A stretch of DNA of 64,000 nucleotides from Peronospora farinosa (GCA_947646735.1 CANTFK010000186.1:83713-147712); one strand, 5' to 3'. Positions 32,887 through 45,020 are shown, counted from the stretch's first letter. Translations and numbers: made by a program. The notes: generated by a model not told the origin, from the sequence alone.

Positions 32887-33336
32887 TGAGCCCGTTACAT
32901 AATATTGACACTTATTATATGAAGTGTCAATAAAATATTATAATAACTAATAATATTTGACAATATTATCATTTCTTATAATATTGTTCCTAGATCTCCT
33001 TGAAGTTGGGGATGCCCTCTAATTGGTTGATATGGGCCATCATATCAACCAACGCGCTGACCAATGACCGATGGACGTGCGCAATGAGTGGAGGGCAAGT
33101 TATCAACATACATAGTTGTAGTTTAATATAGTTAACATAGGTTATAACATATTAGTTTTATTAGATAGTTAACTATATTAAATACAGTTTTCTTTTCCCT
33201 ACTTCTAAGCGTGTTGTTTAGAAGTAAAGCTTCCTCTGCCTCTTTGTAAGAGAGGTAATTGAGGCACCTGCTTTCACTTTCATCAGTGAAGGTAGACTAT
33301 ACTGTTATCAGTATAGTCGGAGGGTGCCCCATTACA
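32887..33336. repeat. LTR-like sequence, probably solo
   Basis: A 450-base AT-rich stretch with TG and CA ends: TGAGCCCGTTACATAA on the left and GGGTGCCCCATTACA on the right. The ends resemble, in reverse complement, the TGTAATGGGC start and CCGTTACA end of the chromovirus LTR, so it may be a related solo LTR on the minus strand. It contains short inverted repeats such as GTTAACTATATTAAA and TTTAATATAGTTAAC. No internal domain flanks it. Confidence 0.4.
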
Positions 33337-33603
33337 CGGATCTTCAGAAGACGCGGGATTTCACCGCGAGTCCCAAGAAGATAAATATGTTCAAGTCAAG
33401 AATTTGCACAAAACCAAAGAGCCACTGGAAGACCGATCGCCAGTTACTAAAGAAGAAAAGGATCGAAGGACCGACCGGGCCTTGGAGGGGCCTGGTATAC
33501 ATGGTCGAGGTCGAAGTAATTAAAAGAAAAACCTACATATCCTCCCTCCTATGTCCTTGTAAAGGACACCTTGGAACATCATATCTATCATGATGCAGCG
33601 GAC

Positions 33604-34371
33604 GGTGATAACCGAGAGGTTCCCGAAACAACAAAACACAAAGATCGCACAGTCCTATCCAAAAAGGTTCAGGATGAAGGCGTCAGGTAACGACAGGTCG
33701 GTAGGCCCCGAGAAGTCAGGACCGTCAACCTGGTCGGACGCTGATGTAACGAGAGCATACCATCGACGCAAACTTGATGTATTTTGAAGGAGCGACCCCG
33801 TCACATAGACCCTAGAGATCCAGCTTCTTGGACAGCTCAGTGGACTGGTGTCGACCTTGCCAATGTCGCCGAAGGTAACAGACGCGATCACCGCCGTATT
33901 CACCCTCCTTAAAAAGACAAGCGTGGTCGTGAGAAGGTTTGAGCCATACGACTTTCTTTATCTAGGTTTCGACGGCATCGCGACAACGTTAAAAAAGCTT
34001 TATAAACGTTTAGGGAGGCTCGTTGGAATAGTCCCGGCAAAGGTTATATTACCTCCCACGACTAACGTAAAGGAACCGTCGAGAGATAGACAGATGACGC
34101 TCCAAGATATCGCGGTCCACTCTCAAACGCAAGAGACGACCGGGAACCCACGGTCGAAGCAAGGTCTACCGCATGAAAATCTGCCGCCATGTACTCAAGT
34201 CGTGGCGGGGCTGTCGTCGCAAGATTCATCTTCTACTTGCAATATTCCACCGGGACCGACAGGTGCGGAGCTGCTACCGTCCCGAGCGAGGGGTGCGGAG
34301 CAGAAACAGCAAGCTCGCGAGACGGCGACGCGTGGAACACCAATGTAAAGCTGGGCTCCTAATAGGTCGAA
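33604..34371 (+). repeat. Arm A of a 770-bp inverted repeat with an open frame
   Basis: Nearly identical, in reverse orientation, to 45122-45892. An open frame at 33848-34348 would encode 166 residues starting MSTLPMSPKVTDAITAV; its partner in arm B is open for 160 residues from the same start. Both frames survive with few changes, which may reflect constraint or recent duplication. No protein family was recognised. A second frame in the same DNA contains WSDADVTRAYHRRKLDVF. The arm ends exactly where a Helitron-like start begins. Confidence 0.7.
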
Positions 34372-34502
34372 TCTATATAATAAAAGAATTGTGTCCGTCC
34401 GTCCGTAGTGCTCCTTTTCCGGCATTCGGGTTGGCTAATTTAGCATTGGCTGATTTTGCATTTTGCATTTATAACAACCATGATCAAAATTCCATAACAT
34501 AA
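34372..34502 (+). mobile_element. Helitron-like 5' terminal segment
   Basis: Begins TCTATATAATAAAAGAATTG after an A, continues with a GTCCGTCCGTCCG run and ttggctaatttagcattggc phrases. It matches the minus-strand end of the insertion at 12660-12834. It is cut off at 34502 by an LTR-like sequence. Confidence 0.5.
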
Positions 34503-34894
34503 TGTGAGGACGGGCGTCTCGTAAAGAAGCTGCCACGTACTACACGGACACACCTTCAAGCAGCACGAGGGAGCGGTTATACCGTTTTACCTCTGCGTGC
34601 GATGGTGGTGGTGTTGGTCGGTCGCTTGGAGCGCCGAATCAAATTGTTGCCGGCCGCTTAGAGCGGTCCGCGTAACGAAAAACTAAGCAGTACCTCACTT
34701 ACGTCGCGCAGAAGCTTATTAAGCTCTTCGTGCGCAGTGGGCGATAGTTAGTAAATTGAAGACTGACTAATTTATGATAGCTTTTAACTAAATATAAGTT
34801 TAACTTCTGATTGGCTAGTTATGCAAAGATTGGATACGCATCTCTTTAGATGCGTATCCTTACGTGCGAGCTTAAAATATATATATTTAATGTC
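34503..34894 (-). repeat. Copia-type LTR fragment
   Basis: Shares collinear blocks with 10322-10950, including gcggttataccgt, a gattggctanttatg-type phrase and a ggatacgc-cttta-gcgtatcc inverted repeat. It stops where chromovirus copy 2 begins, so the chromovirus probably inserted into it. Confidence 0.5.
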
Positions 34895-34961
34895 TGTAAT
34901 AGGCTACATTACACACATAGCTAACACAAATAAACATTTACATATGTAGACAGGTGCTGGG

Positions 34962-37900
34962 AAAATTGTTTATTCAATAACTTTTAAAATAATCCTAGCG
35001 TAAGGTAAAAGAAAACTAGAGATAAAAGAGAAGTATTTAATGATCATAAAGGAGCAAAGACGAAATGGCAACCCCGAAAGATGGTTTTACGCTGCCCCAA
35101 ACGAAGTCATATACCTTCGATTGGGGCGGAAGCGCGATCCGGTTGTACGCAAACGATGAAGGGAGAGTTGATGAAGGTGGCCAGGCGCTGGGGAGTGCTT
35201 GAAGATCTTGAGAAACTTGACTGGATGACTTTGTAAGAGCCACCTTTATTTCAGAGCGAGTAGCCTTACCCAGCTATCAGCCGAGGCGTAAAGTCTTCGA
35301 GTTCGTGAGAATTCGAGTGTCGGCGTCGAAAGATGCTGAGTTTAAATGGAACTTGTTGAAATCCGTTTGTTGCTGAGATGACGTACCCGTCGAAGCGATG
35401 ATTGGAAAGTAGACGGGGACATGAACGGTTCACCGCGGTGCGGCGGGGGCTCTAACTTGTGAAGCCTGAGTATAAACTGAAGAGAAATGATCTTGTATGG
35501 CTGCTGGAACGGCGAACGTCTTTAACCAGACTGGCGGTGATACAGTAATCACATGGTGATACCCCGATGAACGACTTTAGTCGGGGAGAAATGGTAGCAC
35601 TTTGCGCTCGTGAAGAGTCACATTTGGTAGAGATCCACAACGGAAATCTGCTATCCACCCCAAATATTTATAAAGAATAAAAGATACCGACCGGTGGTTA
35701 AACCGTGGTTGTTTCGTAGAGCTGGGTTGAGAGACGATAGAAGAAGTGAAGCCAAATCCATAGTAGAGCAGGCAACGTATGTAGCCGAGCAGATAATGGC
35801 AGCAATGGAAGACTTGGTGAATTATGTTGCACCAACTAGAAGTGAGGACGGACCAGGCGAGATGTTCCAATGGCCGCCGTAGTCGGGACCGTAGTATCGG
35901 CGAGGTAAGTCAGCGCCGTGATGACATGTGTAGGAGTGCGAGAATCCGTTAAGTTAATTCGCAAAACATCCGAACGAGCTATTGAAAGCAAGTTGATGTC
36001 GCTCCAAAGTAGAAAAGGCGTGTGCCGGATACGTTTCGGGCTTGGCAGACCCGGAAGTAAAGCGAAGATCTTGACCGGATCAACGTAAATGCTGGGTGCA
36101 AAGATCATCAAAAAGAGATCACTGACGGCACTATGAATCGCCGCAGCCTGTAGATCAGCCGTCGGAAACAGGCTGGTAAAAGTGGCATAAACGTCGTGCG
36201 GGTCGACGTCGAGCCGAGTTGACAACCGAGAAGATACATCAGAGCTTTCACCAGTGTGAAGAGGCTCAGCCGAAATTAAACGGTAGATTGCGTGAGACTT
36301 GAAGAGACGCGACTGGCGTACCTCTGGTAGCTGAAAAAAACGGCGAAAGTAGCCGGGTTGAACGTGAATAGCTGCCATGATATCAGCATGAGACGTGATC
36401 GTGGCGAAGTCGCGTAGCAAATATTCGTCAATAAGTATCTTGCAATTTTTGGACAGAAACATGGTCTGCCTTTAACGGCAATTTCCTCGAATCCATTAGG
36501 AACCGAAAAACATTCGCGTGTGGAACCAGGTCAGAGTCAGCTGTAAAGCCGGAAACAGGACTATCAAGATCAGTATCCAAATCTTGTTCTGTCGCTTGGA
36601 TATCGACGTCAGGGGGTAGAGAACCGTCATACCCATCATCTTGGAGAACGTCGTATGTATCGGGCGAGACGGGAATATTGTAGACGAGCGCATGGGGATC
36701 GTCGTCAGAAGTATAGAGCTCACACGGAGCAGGATTATTAGGCTCAATATACTTGGGCCCGGGGCGGTTAATCACTCCATACTGCGAGTGTTAAACCAGC
36801 TTCCACGTTGGATCATCGGTCGATACCGATCCCAAGATAAAGGTCTTGTCTATGGGCGAAGAAGTGGAAGCAGGATGGGAAGAAGTCCCATGCGAAGACG
36901 AAAACTGGGAAAGGGGCGCTTGCGTGCGCCCAGAATCAGGTTGCGGTGGCGTGCGCACAGTAGCTGATAGTAAAGTGGCCTGGGATGGCGACGCGGTTGC
37001 GTGCAAGTCACCCGGCGAGACGTCGCCCTCATCACTCTGCATGTTGGTATCCGAAAACTCGGAAGTTGGGCGCGGGGGCGGTCGAAGAGAAGGAGGCTTG
37101 ACGCGATTGTATCGACAAAGCCGACGTTGCACAAAGCATGGTTTTTCTTCCTCAAAAAAGAAAATTTTGCGAAGTGGCTCGCCGTTATGTTCAAATAGCT
37201 GCACCGGGCAAGAGACGGAATTAAAGTAGATAGTGCGTGCCCGCGACTTCAATTCTCCTTGAGCTTGCGTGGGTGTAATCAAGATGGGTGGAGCACCGCG
37301 TGCCACAAACCAATCATAGATCGCCAGGTCGGCCACGTCAGCGGGCAACCGTTGCAAATCCACAAAATACAGCTTATCATAGCTGGAGTATTTGCGAATC
37401 GTGACGACTGTGTCACAAATCGAAAGTTGGACTCCATCCAATCGGCGAAGCGCATCATCTGATGTAAAGAAGAATGAAATGCCTTGGTTAAGGATTCGGT
37501 TAAAATCCCTAAGATGCGCACGAGACTCGCGCCAGACAGCCGGTTGACTATCAGCCGCAAGAGATTCAAGAACTTCATGGATATTATGTTCAGCCGTTAA
37601 CCGACCGGCAGGAATCCACATCCTCGTGCAAAGCTCTGGCTCGACCGAGGTAGGTAGTGGCGCAAGAGCTGCAAATCGACGATCCAAATCCGAAGATTGG
37701 ACATCGTTGATACGTTGAAGACTGGCTCGAAAGAAGGAGTCATCAGGAACCGACCGCGGCGGTGGTGCTGGCACCGTACGAGGCGGTGGAATTGGCCGTG
37801 AGTTGGGACGTTGGGTGACCTGCTGAGAGGTAACACGAGTAACTATCATCGACATAATGAAGAGAAGTTACACGCAAAAGTAGGGATCGTCTACTGCGTC

Positions 37901-38498
37901 TCTAGTAATTTAAAGCACCTAAGCGAACACCAGTCAAAGGTACCTAAATACCCGGACGAAAATGCACGTGCAGCCTAGTAGCTTGCTAGTAAAGTAGCCC
38001 ACAATCAACAGTTTCCCCTCAAAAGAGGTGTTTCAGTGGAAACCGCAGTCCGGCCTAGCGTCCTTAACGTTTACCATACTACAATACGAGTAGTTCTTCT
38101 AGTTTTAGAAACCTAGTCGATTCCTTTCGGAGAAGACTTAGCGCAAACTCTAGTGCCGCGTAGCAGGGATGAGCAAACAGCCGAAACTGAAAGCGCCTAA
38201 CTGTCTACGAGCACGGGAGTGTCGGCAGCGGAGCAACAACAACCGACCAGTACTCCGCTAAGAGAAAGTGACGGTAGCGAAGCGAAGAGCGAGACAGCGA
38301 CTGAAGACACTCTTAGAAGAGTGCAACAGCGACAGCGACGGTGTGTGGGGCGGCAAGGCGGGCGCGACGGAAACGACTGCGAAGTAGGACCGAAGCGAAG
38401 GTCTTGAGGCGAGACGACAGTGAACAGACGGGGCTGGGCAGTGGCGCAAGGTGTGGCTTGTTTCTGTGCACTTGTGCAAGAAGAAGCAAATTGAGAAG
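34962..38498 (-). mobile_element. 3.5-kb insertion with 17-bp target duplication
   Basis: The inserted block lies between two copies of a 17-base target sequence. It lacks terminal inverted repeats and LTRs. Its coding remains are on the minus strand. The long, non-fixed-size duplication and single coding strand suggest a non-LTR retrotransposon, but there is no 3' poly(A), and no reverse transcriptase or endonuclease frame was recognised. The minus-strand 3' end reads GAATAAACAATTTT. It may be an internally deleted or ORF1-only derivative. Confidence 0.65.
35836..37855 (-). pseudogene. ORF of the 3.5-kb insertion, frameshifted
   Basis: Three minus-strand frames follow one another with small overlaps: 36791-37855 (354 codons, from ATG), 36428-36775 and 35836-36462. 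The first has a proline-rich start, a folded-looking middle (DKLYFVDLQRLPADVADLAI, IYFNSVSCPVQLFEHNGEPL) and a Ser/Pro-rich tail. The continuation is acidic, then Leu-rich. They may once have been one protein of about 700 residues. I cannot name the family; an ORF1-like protein of a non-LTR element is an inference from context. Confidence 0.5.
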
Positions 38499-38602
38499 TG
38501 TAGACAGGTGCTGGGCCCGAATAGCGGGCACAGCGTGGCAATTTATTATTGGTCTCTTATTGGGGCCTAAAGTCCCAATATGGACCAATGATAAATCAGC
38601 CT

Positions 38603-38671
38603 GTAATAAATACGACAGTGTTCCCGCCTTGTGTGGTTCCCGAAAGGCGGGAACACTGTTGTATTTATTAC
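38603..38671. repeat. 28-base inverted duplication inside the copy 2 LTR
   Basis: Left arm 38603-38630 and right arm 38644-38671 are reverse complements with one mismatch, separated by 13 bases. The right arm is normal LTR sequence; the left arm is absent from both LTRs of copy 1. It would form a long hairpin in RNA or single-stranded DNA. Confidence 0.85.
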
Positions 38672-39109
38672 GGCTAAAATTTTCGTAATATGTACGAATT
38701 AAAACATAAATAAAAATTGGAGTTAAATTTACTTTATACCTAATACTTGGGCTTGAGTCTTCCTCAAGCGCGCGTGTAAGCTAGTGACGATGCGTTATAG
38801 CCCCGTTACACCTGGTAGCACTTCGTAGTCCTTCCTATGCCCGAGTTTGGGATGAGCGAATCGTCGTACTATGACGCTCCAGATTTATTTCTGGAGCACG
38901 CGACCTTCCCCCATCTTACTGGTGTTGAGTGGGATGCCCTCAATCGCCTCGCTGCGATATCGTGACAGACAATCGTCGCGTCGCTGATGATATCAGCGAC
39001 CCCTGACGCGCAACGTCTCGCCATACATGAGTGTATGGCACGCGAGCTCGCCGAAAGCAATCGGCGAGGCTTAACTAACTCTCGCCATTCTCGTTAAAAG
39101 GCCGTGAAG

Positions 39110-39886
39110 ATGGAAACCTCCTCTTACTCAGGAGAAGGTAAGGACCGGTTGTCGCTGAATCGGTGGTTCCGAGAAGTTGATATCGCCATCGCCTCGAGAC
39201 TTCTTGAGGCACCCCAGGCGAAGGTCAACATTCTTCTTCCCCGCCTCACCGGGAAGGCCAAGGAGTGGGCCCTTGGTAAGCTCGTTGTGAACGAGCAGGC
39301 ATTCCCCACCTTGGGAACCATATAGTACGATCTTCGTCTTGCTTTCGAGTCACAGCAAGACGAGAAACTGGTGGGACCAAGATTTTTGTCGATGCGACAG
39401 GGTAAAATGGCGATGCGTGACTACGTGCAGATGGCTAGGCATCTGGCGTCGTGTATTATCACGCACCCCATGGACATGTACACGCAGGTGAATGTATTTG
39501 TGGGTGGTATGCGTGAGGGGCAGACCCGCTTATCGCTGGAGCGCGCAGAGCCTGCCACATTGGAGGAGGCATTTGCCATCGCACTCCGTGAAGACTTTAA
39601 GGTCACAGAGGCATATGCCAAACCCTCGGTCGTCACCGTTCCTCGACCTTCTGGTCCAGAACCTATGGAGATCGACGTGATTGAGTCGTCGAGTGACCGA
39701 CGACGTGTCATTTCCCATGAGGGTGACGCTCGCACCGGGCGTCAAATGGGTTGCTTTCGTTGTCGCAAGCCAGGACATCGCGCGGCTGAGTGCCTTGCGC
39801 CAGCGCCGATATCGGTGCAAGAAGTGGATACCCATCATGAGGGTGATGTACCGGCAGCACGCCCAAGAAACTGTCGGGACCAGTAG
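39110..39886 (+). pseudogene. Gag of chromovirus copy 2
   Basis: Starts at ATG ([12 protein letters not shown]). A TAG at 39323 stands where copy 1 has CAG. After that the frame is open to 39886 and carries an intact zinc knuckle, CFRCRKPGHRAAEC. The capsid part is complete where copy 1 has lost bases. The protease frame lies in -1 relative to gag, as in copy 1. Confidence 0.85.
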
Positions 39887-41016
39887 GTGCAGGGCGCCCT
39901 ACTGGTTGGAACGGAGTTCCGGGTCCCCCGGTGGCAGCCCAACCTTCCAGTCCTCCTGCGCTACGCGCACGGTTAAATGCCACCACTACGAGTGGTGATT
40001 CACGTCTGATTATTGTCAGCTTACATGTCGCCGGTGTCCGGCGACCTCTGCGAGCACTCCTGGACTCAGGAGCAACGAATAATATCTTTCGTGAATCTTG
40101 TTTATCAATGCTGCCTCCCAGCATTCAGGTCCGTGAGGGACCCGGCCAAGTCGTCGTCAAGTTAGCTGACGGGAAACCACACCGCGTATCGCGGCGCGAA
40201 GTGTCGTTGCCGTACACGTTTGATGATTTTCGCAGTAATGATGATTTCTTGGTGATCGCAATGAATTATGCATTCGATTGCATACTGGGCATGCCACGGC
40301 TGGCACGTTATAAACCCCATATCGACTGGTTAGCCAGATCAGTGAGACGTCGACGCAAGTTCGATGTCAGTGAAGTGTTTACCCATCTCTTGAAATCTCC
40401 AAGTGACTGGCCGAACGTCACAGTCGTGGATCGTGATTCCACGACATTGGCGGTGCACAGAGCGAGCGATGGCCCTCTCTTCACTGCTTGTGCTGTTCTT
40501 CGAGACACAAGTGCAGTGACTCCTCGCTACAGAGCGAAGAGGACGACGAGGGCGAAGCTAATCCCCCCCCCCCCCCGGTCGAACCGGAGTTCCCATCATC
40601 ACCCACTGTGGTCGAACCGAGGTTCCCACATGGGCATATTGTGGTTTAGCAGGGGCTCCCACACGGATTTATGGCGGACGCGCAGGATCTCCCGCATCAA
40701 GTGTCGACGGTCGAGATTGAGGTACTCCCGTCTAGTGTTTCCGGCATCGTGGATGAAGACATCCAGTGCCTACAGGGGGGTGATGGTTTACACCTGACTG
40801 CGGCTCGCCAGATTCGAGTAGTGACTCAAAGCACGATGGGGACAACAGCACCGAGAATTCAGCGTTGAAATGTGTCCACGCTATCGTGTACGTGGAAGGG
40901 AGTCCACAAAGGCGCCAATATATCGAAGTCGAGAGTCCTCCCCGTGATGCGTCTTCCATTACAAGCCTTCCAGGTCTTTCCTGAAGCATTTCCTACGTGA
41001 CCTTAAGGGAGGCACT
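39887..41016 (+). pseudogene. Protease and linker of chromovirus copy 2
   Basis: The retropepsin signature ALLDSGATN is intact. The acidic repeat tail is rearranged, and a run of 14 C residues at 40563-40576 replaces part of the acidic repeat seen in copy 1. The Copia fragment of copy 1 is absent. The linker to reverse transcriptase has stops. Confidence 0.75.
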
Positions 41017-43593
41017 GTGGAACAAGTGTGTCTGATCACCAACGAGGTGATTACTGTGGCAAACGAGGAGCTTATGACGCGTCCTCGAAGCGCTGAGCCG
41101 AAGTCAGCGCGTGAAGAAAGGTTTGAATCACAGTCATGGGAGGCTCTGCGAGAGTCTGGTAACCCTGTCTACGACATTGCTCGTGAGCATGCAGACGTGT
41201 TTCCGGACAAGATCCCGGCTGAACTTCCTGCGGACCGTGATGTTAGGCACGAGATTGATCTCGTGTCAGGGTCGTGGTATTGTGTGACATGGCAGTGGCC
41301 GTTGCCTCGAGATCAAGTCGAAGCTATTGACGCATTCTTCGAAGGCCGCCGCAAAGCGGGTCATGTGCGTGAGAGTATCTCACCACATTCGAGTCCAACC
41401 TTCTGCGTGAAGAAGGCTACGGGAGGCTGGCGGATAGTGCATGCGTTCAATAAGTTGAATGATGCCACTATTCCTGCGCAAACGCCTATTCCCAGGAAGG
41501 ACATGGTGCTGAATTCCATGTCAGGAAGTGTCATCTTCAGTGCCATCGACTTGACCGATGGCTTTCACCAGATTTTGATGCGCCCGAGCGATATCCCACT
41601 CACCGCGGTGAGTACTCCGAGTGGCATGTTATGGGAGTGGCTAGGTATGCCACAAGGATTGAAGAACGCTCCGGCCACTTTCAATAGCATGGTGTCGCAA
41701 GTGTTGAGACCCCTTCGGAACTTTGCTCCAAGTTATTTTGACGACATTTTCGTCCACAGTCGCGCCGAGGGCAACCTCAACGATATCCAAGTTCACCTTC
41801 AACACCTGAAGCAAGTGTTTCAAGTTACGCGGGACAACAAGTTGTACGCGAATCTCAAGAAATGTGTCTTTTGTGCACCGGAGATTCCGGTGTTGGGTTG
41901 CTATGTGAGCAAATCGGTAGTTCGAGCTGATCCAGAGAAGGTGTCGTCCATCTGTTCTTGACCCACACCCAAGAACCCTACGGAGCTACTCCAGTGGCTC
42001 GTCTTGGCTAATTATTTGCACAAGTATACGAAGGATTATGCTGGTTCTATCCAGCCTTTGTCGTCACTCTTAAAGAAAGACGCCACGTGGTTGTGGCGTC
42101 CCGAGCACCAAGCATCCTTTGAAGCAGTAAAGAAGAGCCTGGCGTCAGCGCCAGTGCTGGTCCTACCAGAAGACTCCAAGCCGTTCCACGTGGTTTGCGA
42201 CGCCAGTGATTTCGCAATCCATGCAATTTGATGATGAGGGCCGTGAACGGGTCGTGAGTTATCAGTCGCGACAGATGAAGCCAGCTGAGAAGAACTATCC
42301 GATTCACGACAAGGAGTTATTAGCGACGCGCTATGCACTCATCAAATTTCGCGTGCATCTCCTTGGTGAACGTACATTTGCTTTGTACACCGATCATGCA
42401 TCGCTGCGCACAGCGATGAAGAGCCCACACTTGTCCCATCGGATGACACGATGGCTCTCTTTCTTCTCTGAGTACAACTTCGTCGTGCATTAAAATCCAG
42501 GCAAGAATAATATTCTCGCTGATGCTCTGTCACGTCGTCTCGACTACGATCCTCGGTCTACTCTGAGTCGTCAGGCTACTGATGACGAGGATGATGATGA
42601 CCGATGTGCAATGTGTGTATCGCTGAACCTACCTCGGGTTACACCCGAGCCGTATTTATTTGATGAGATCGTCGCAGCTTACAAGAGCGATTTAGATTAT
42701 GCAGACGTTATCGAGTATCTGCGCGCTCCCAGCGATGCTGCACTGGGAGAACTATCCCTAACCAAGCGCGAACACATTCATCGATACAGTCTAGACGGCG
42801 ATTTGCTTCTGTATAGCATCGACCAATTCGATGCTCCTCGTACGGTGATTGCCAATGACATGGATTTGCGTGCAAGAATCATCCACGAGTACCACTATGC
42901 CCCTGCTGGCGGCCATTTAGGCCGCGAAAAGACTTTCGCGGCTGTGTCTCGAGACTTCTTCTGGCCCCACATGTATAAGTGGGTACGCAACTGGATCCGA
43001 ACGTGCGAAATATACCAGCGTGTAAAGCCATCTCCATCGTCACAGGATCCCTTGCGATCGTTTCCAATTGCAGCAGAGGCCTGGAGATCAGTTTCGATGG
43101 ACTTCATCTTCGGGCTTGTGCCCGATAGCCAAGCTTGAACGGGCATCTTGGTTTTTGTTGACAGATTCAGCAAGATGACACATCTCGTGCCTGTTCACGC
43201 TAAAATCACCGCGGCAGAGACTGCGGCGCACTTCATCGACGCGGTGTTCCGTCATCATGGCCTTCCAGAAAACATTGTTTCGGACCGTGATCCGCGATTT
43301 ACGTCCGCATTTTGGACTTCACTGTTCGAGCCCCTCGAGAAAAACTTCTGATGTCGACTGTGGCCCATCCGGAAACAGATGGGCAAACCAAGTGCGTGAA
43401 CCGGGTCCTCGAAGACGTTCTTCGATGTTATGCTACATCATTCACAAGTTGGAGTGCATTTTTACCACTCGCTGAGTTTGCACTCAACAACGCCGTACAC
43501 GCGTCAACAGGGTTGACGCCATTTTTTTGTGAATTTGGCTCGTCACCCTCGTGTTCCTACTCTCCTTGCCAAGGAGCGACCCACAACACCTAG
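41017..43593 (+). pseudogene. Reverse transcriptase, RNase H and integrase core of copy 2
   Basis: Reverse transcriptase is open from 41017 to a TGA at 41959 (a TGG Trp codon in copy 1) and keeps the YFDD box. RNase H is broken by a short deletion near 42220 and a TAA near 42491. The integrase zinc finger has Tyr for the first Cys of its last pair, CEIYQR. Integrase carries the same TGA (43136) and the same frameshift (near 43340) as copy 1. An extra T near 43525 causes a private shift. Confidence 0.88.
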
Positions 43594-43779
43594 TGGCTCC
43601 ACTCTGGGGGGGATAAAGGTGATAAACAAGGATCGAGTGCAGCTCACGGTATTCTGAGCGCGAATGTAGTAACCCGATCCAAGGCAAAGACGGCTACTTT
43701 GACGCCACCAGACGTGGCGTCCCCATTAGCTCGATGGACTGCGCAGACATTGATTGACCCGTCTTCGTGTAAGCGTTCA

Positions 43780-44470
43780 TGTGGTGAAGTGCCAGGAGAA
43801 TCGGGGCCCAGGGTACCAAGGCCCCAGGGTACCAGGGTACAGGGGCCCCAGGGTACAAGGGCCCAGGCCTCGCAAGGTCTTAAGGTTCAATCGAGGGTCA
43901 CCAGGGACAGGGTTTTCAGTCACCAGGGACCGGAGTACTAGTCACCAGGGACAGGGTTTTCACGGGGACAGGGATACCAGTTACCGGGGACAGGGTTTCT
44001 AGTAACCGGGGACAAGGGTATCAGTCACCAGGGACAGGGCACCAGGGACATGGCACCAGGGACTGGGGTTCCAGCTACCGGGGACAGGGGTACCAGACAC
44101 CGGGACAGGGGTATCGAACGTCCAGGGTCAAAGATACAAGGTTACCCTACCGGGCGCACACCAGGATTCGAAAGTTCCAGTGCCCCGAGGTGGTCCAAGG
44201 TCCTCAGGTCAACGAAGGTACAAGGTATTTCAACGTGCAGAGTCGGTACAGGCCCCAAGGTCCAAGAGCCCAGGGTATCAGGGACCAGGGGCCCAGGGGT
44301 TCCAGGGGCCCAGAGGTACAAGAGCCCAGGGTATCAGGGACCAGGGGCCCAGGGGTTCCAGGGGCCCAGGGGTACAGAGGCCCAGGGGTATCGGGGCCCA
44401 GGGGTACCAGGGCCCAATGCCCGAGGGTGCAGAATCGGTACACAGAATATCGAAGATTACAGAAAGTACA
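43780..44470. repeat. G-rich minisatellite
   Basis: After a TGTGGTGAAGTG start, the plus strand holds irregular tandem repeats of two types: GGGGCCCAGGGGTACCAG-like units (43800-43870 and 44260-44420) and TCACCAGGGACAGGG-like units (43905-44110). Runs of three or more G recur throughout, so four-stranded G structures are possible. Several frames stay open and would give collagen-like Gly-Pro-Gln repeats, but that follows from base composition. Confidence 0.8.
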
Positions 44471-45020
44471 GGTACCTAGGAGCCAGTTCGTCCTCCAAGA
44501 GTCGACACGTGACACTATCCAGATCAAAGGGTTAGGGTCAGGCAAGAAAAAGCATACAAAGTCTAAGGTAAATAAACACACTCGAATTTGCATTACACGT
44601 GGCAGCTCTAAGCGCCCCTCCTAAGCTTCTCCGTCGCTTCACCTCTTCCGAGCGGGATACCCTTTGGCCCCCCGACGTCCAGCAGGTGTTAGACGGCTCA
44701 AGCAACGCAAGTTGAACCTCGGGATAGTTGGCCTGAGGTGTGTCAACACTCTACGACCCGCTACAGGAAGCGGTTTCCCTACGGGGAAGAACACAAAGGG
44801 GTCCAAGGACCAAGAACCGTTAGTCACCGAAAAGGGCACATAATACCAGGTGTATTGCTCTCTACACAGTCGATTGATCCCAAGAAACCCCGGGCCGAGT
44901 GAAGTATATTCACTCGGGACCACCAAGTCCCTCCATACAAAGACCAAGTATATAAGTCTTCTGCCTCAACGGAGGAGCAAGACCAGCCAAGCCGACGGAC
45001 ATACAAGGTAAGACCCAAGG
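44471..45020. other. Unassigned repeat interior
   Basis: Sequence between the G-rich minisatellite and TGTGGTG member 3. No coding domain was recognised. With the flanking parts it may form one element of 1.34 kb with inward-facing ends TGTGGTGAAGTG (43780) and CACTACACCACA (45110-45121). Confidence 0.4.

Larger units (their letters stand above)
34895..38810 (+). repeat. 5' LTR of chromovirus copy 2, split by an insertion
   Basis: The LTR parts are 34895-34961 and 38516-38810. The 17 bases TGTAGACAGGTGCTGGG occur at both inner edges (34945-34961 and 38499-38515), the target duplication of the inserted element. The LTR also carries an extra hairpin at 38603-38671. It ends CCCCGTTACA, followed by a primer-binding region with intact TGG. 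Confidence 0.88.
34895..43779 (+). mobile_element. Ty3/gypsy chromovirus, copy 2, 3'-truncated
   Basis: Same family as copy 1, in the same orientation. It keeps the 5' LTR (split by an insertion), gag, protease, reverse transcriptase, RNase H and the integrase core. It breaks off at 43779, just after the sequence matching copy 1 to about 18468, so the chromodomain, the antisense frame and the 3' LTR are missing. The next base starts a TGTGGTG-type repeat. Confidence 0.9.

Noticed and set aside
43905..44535. Collagen-like proteins in the G-rich region.
   Set aside because: Open frames with Gly-Pro repeats occur in several frames at once, as expected from the repeat composition.
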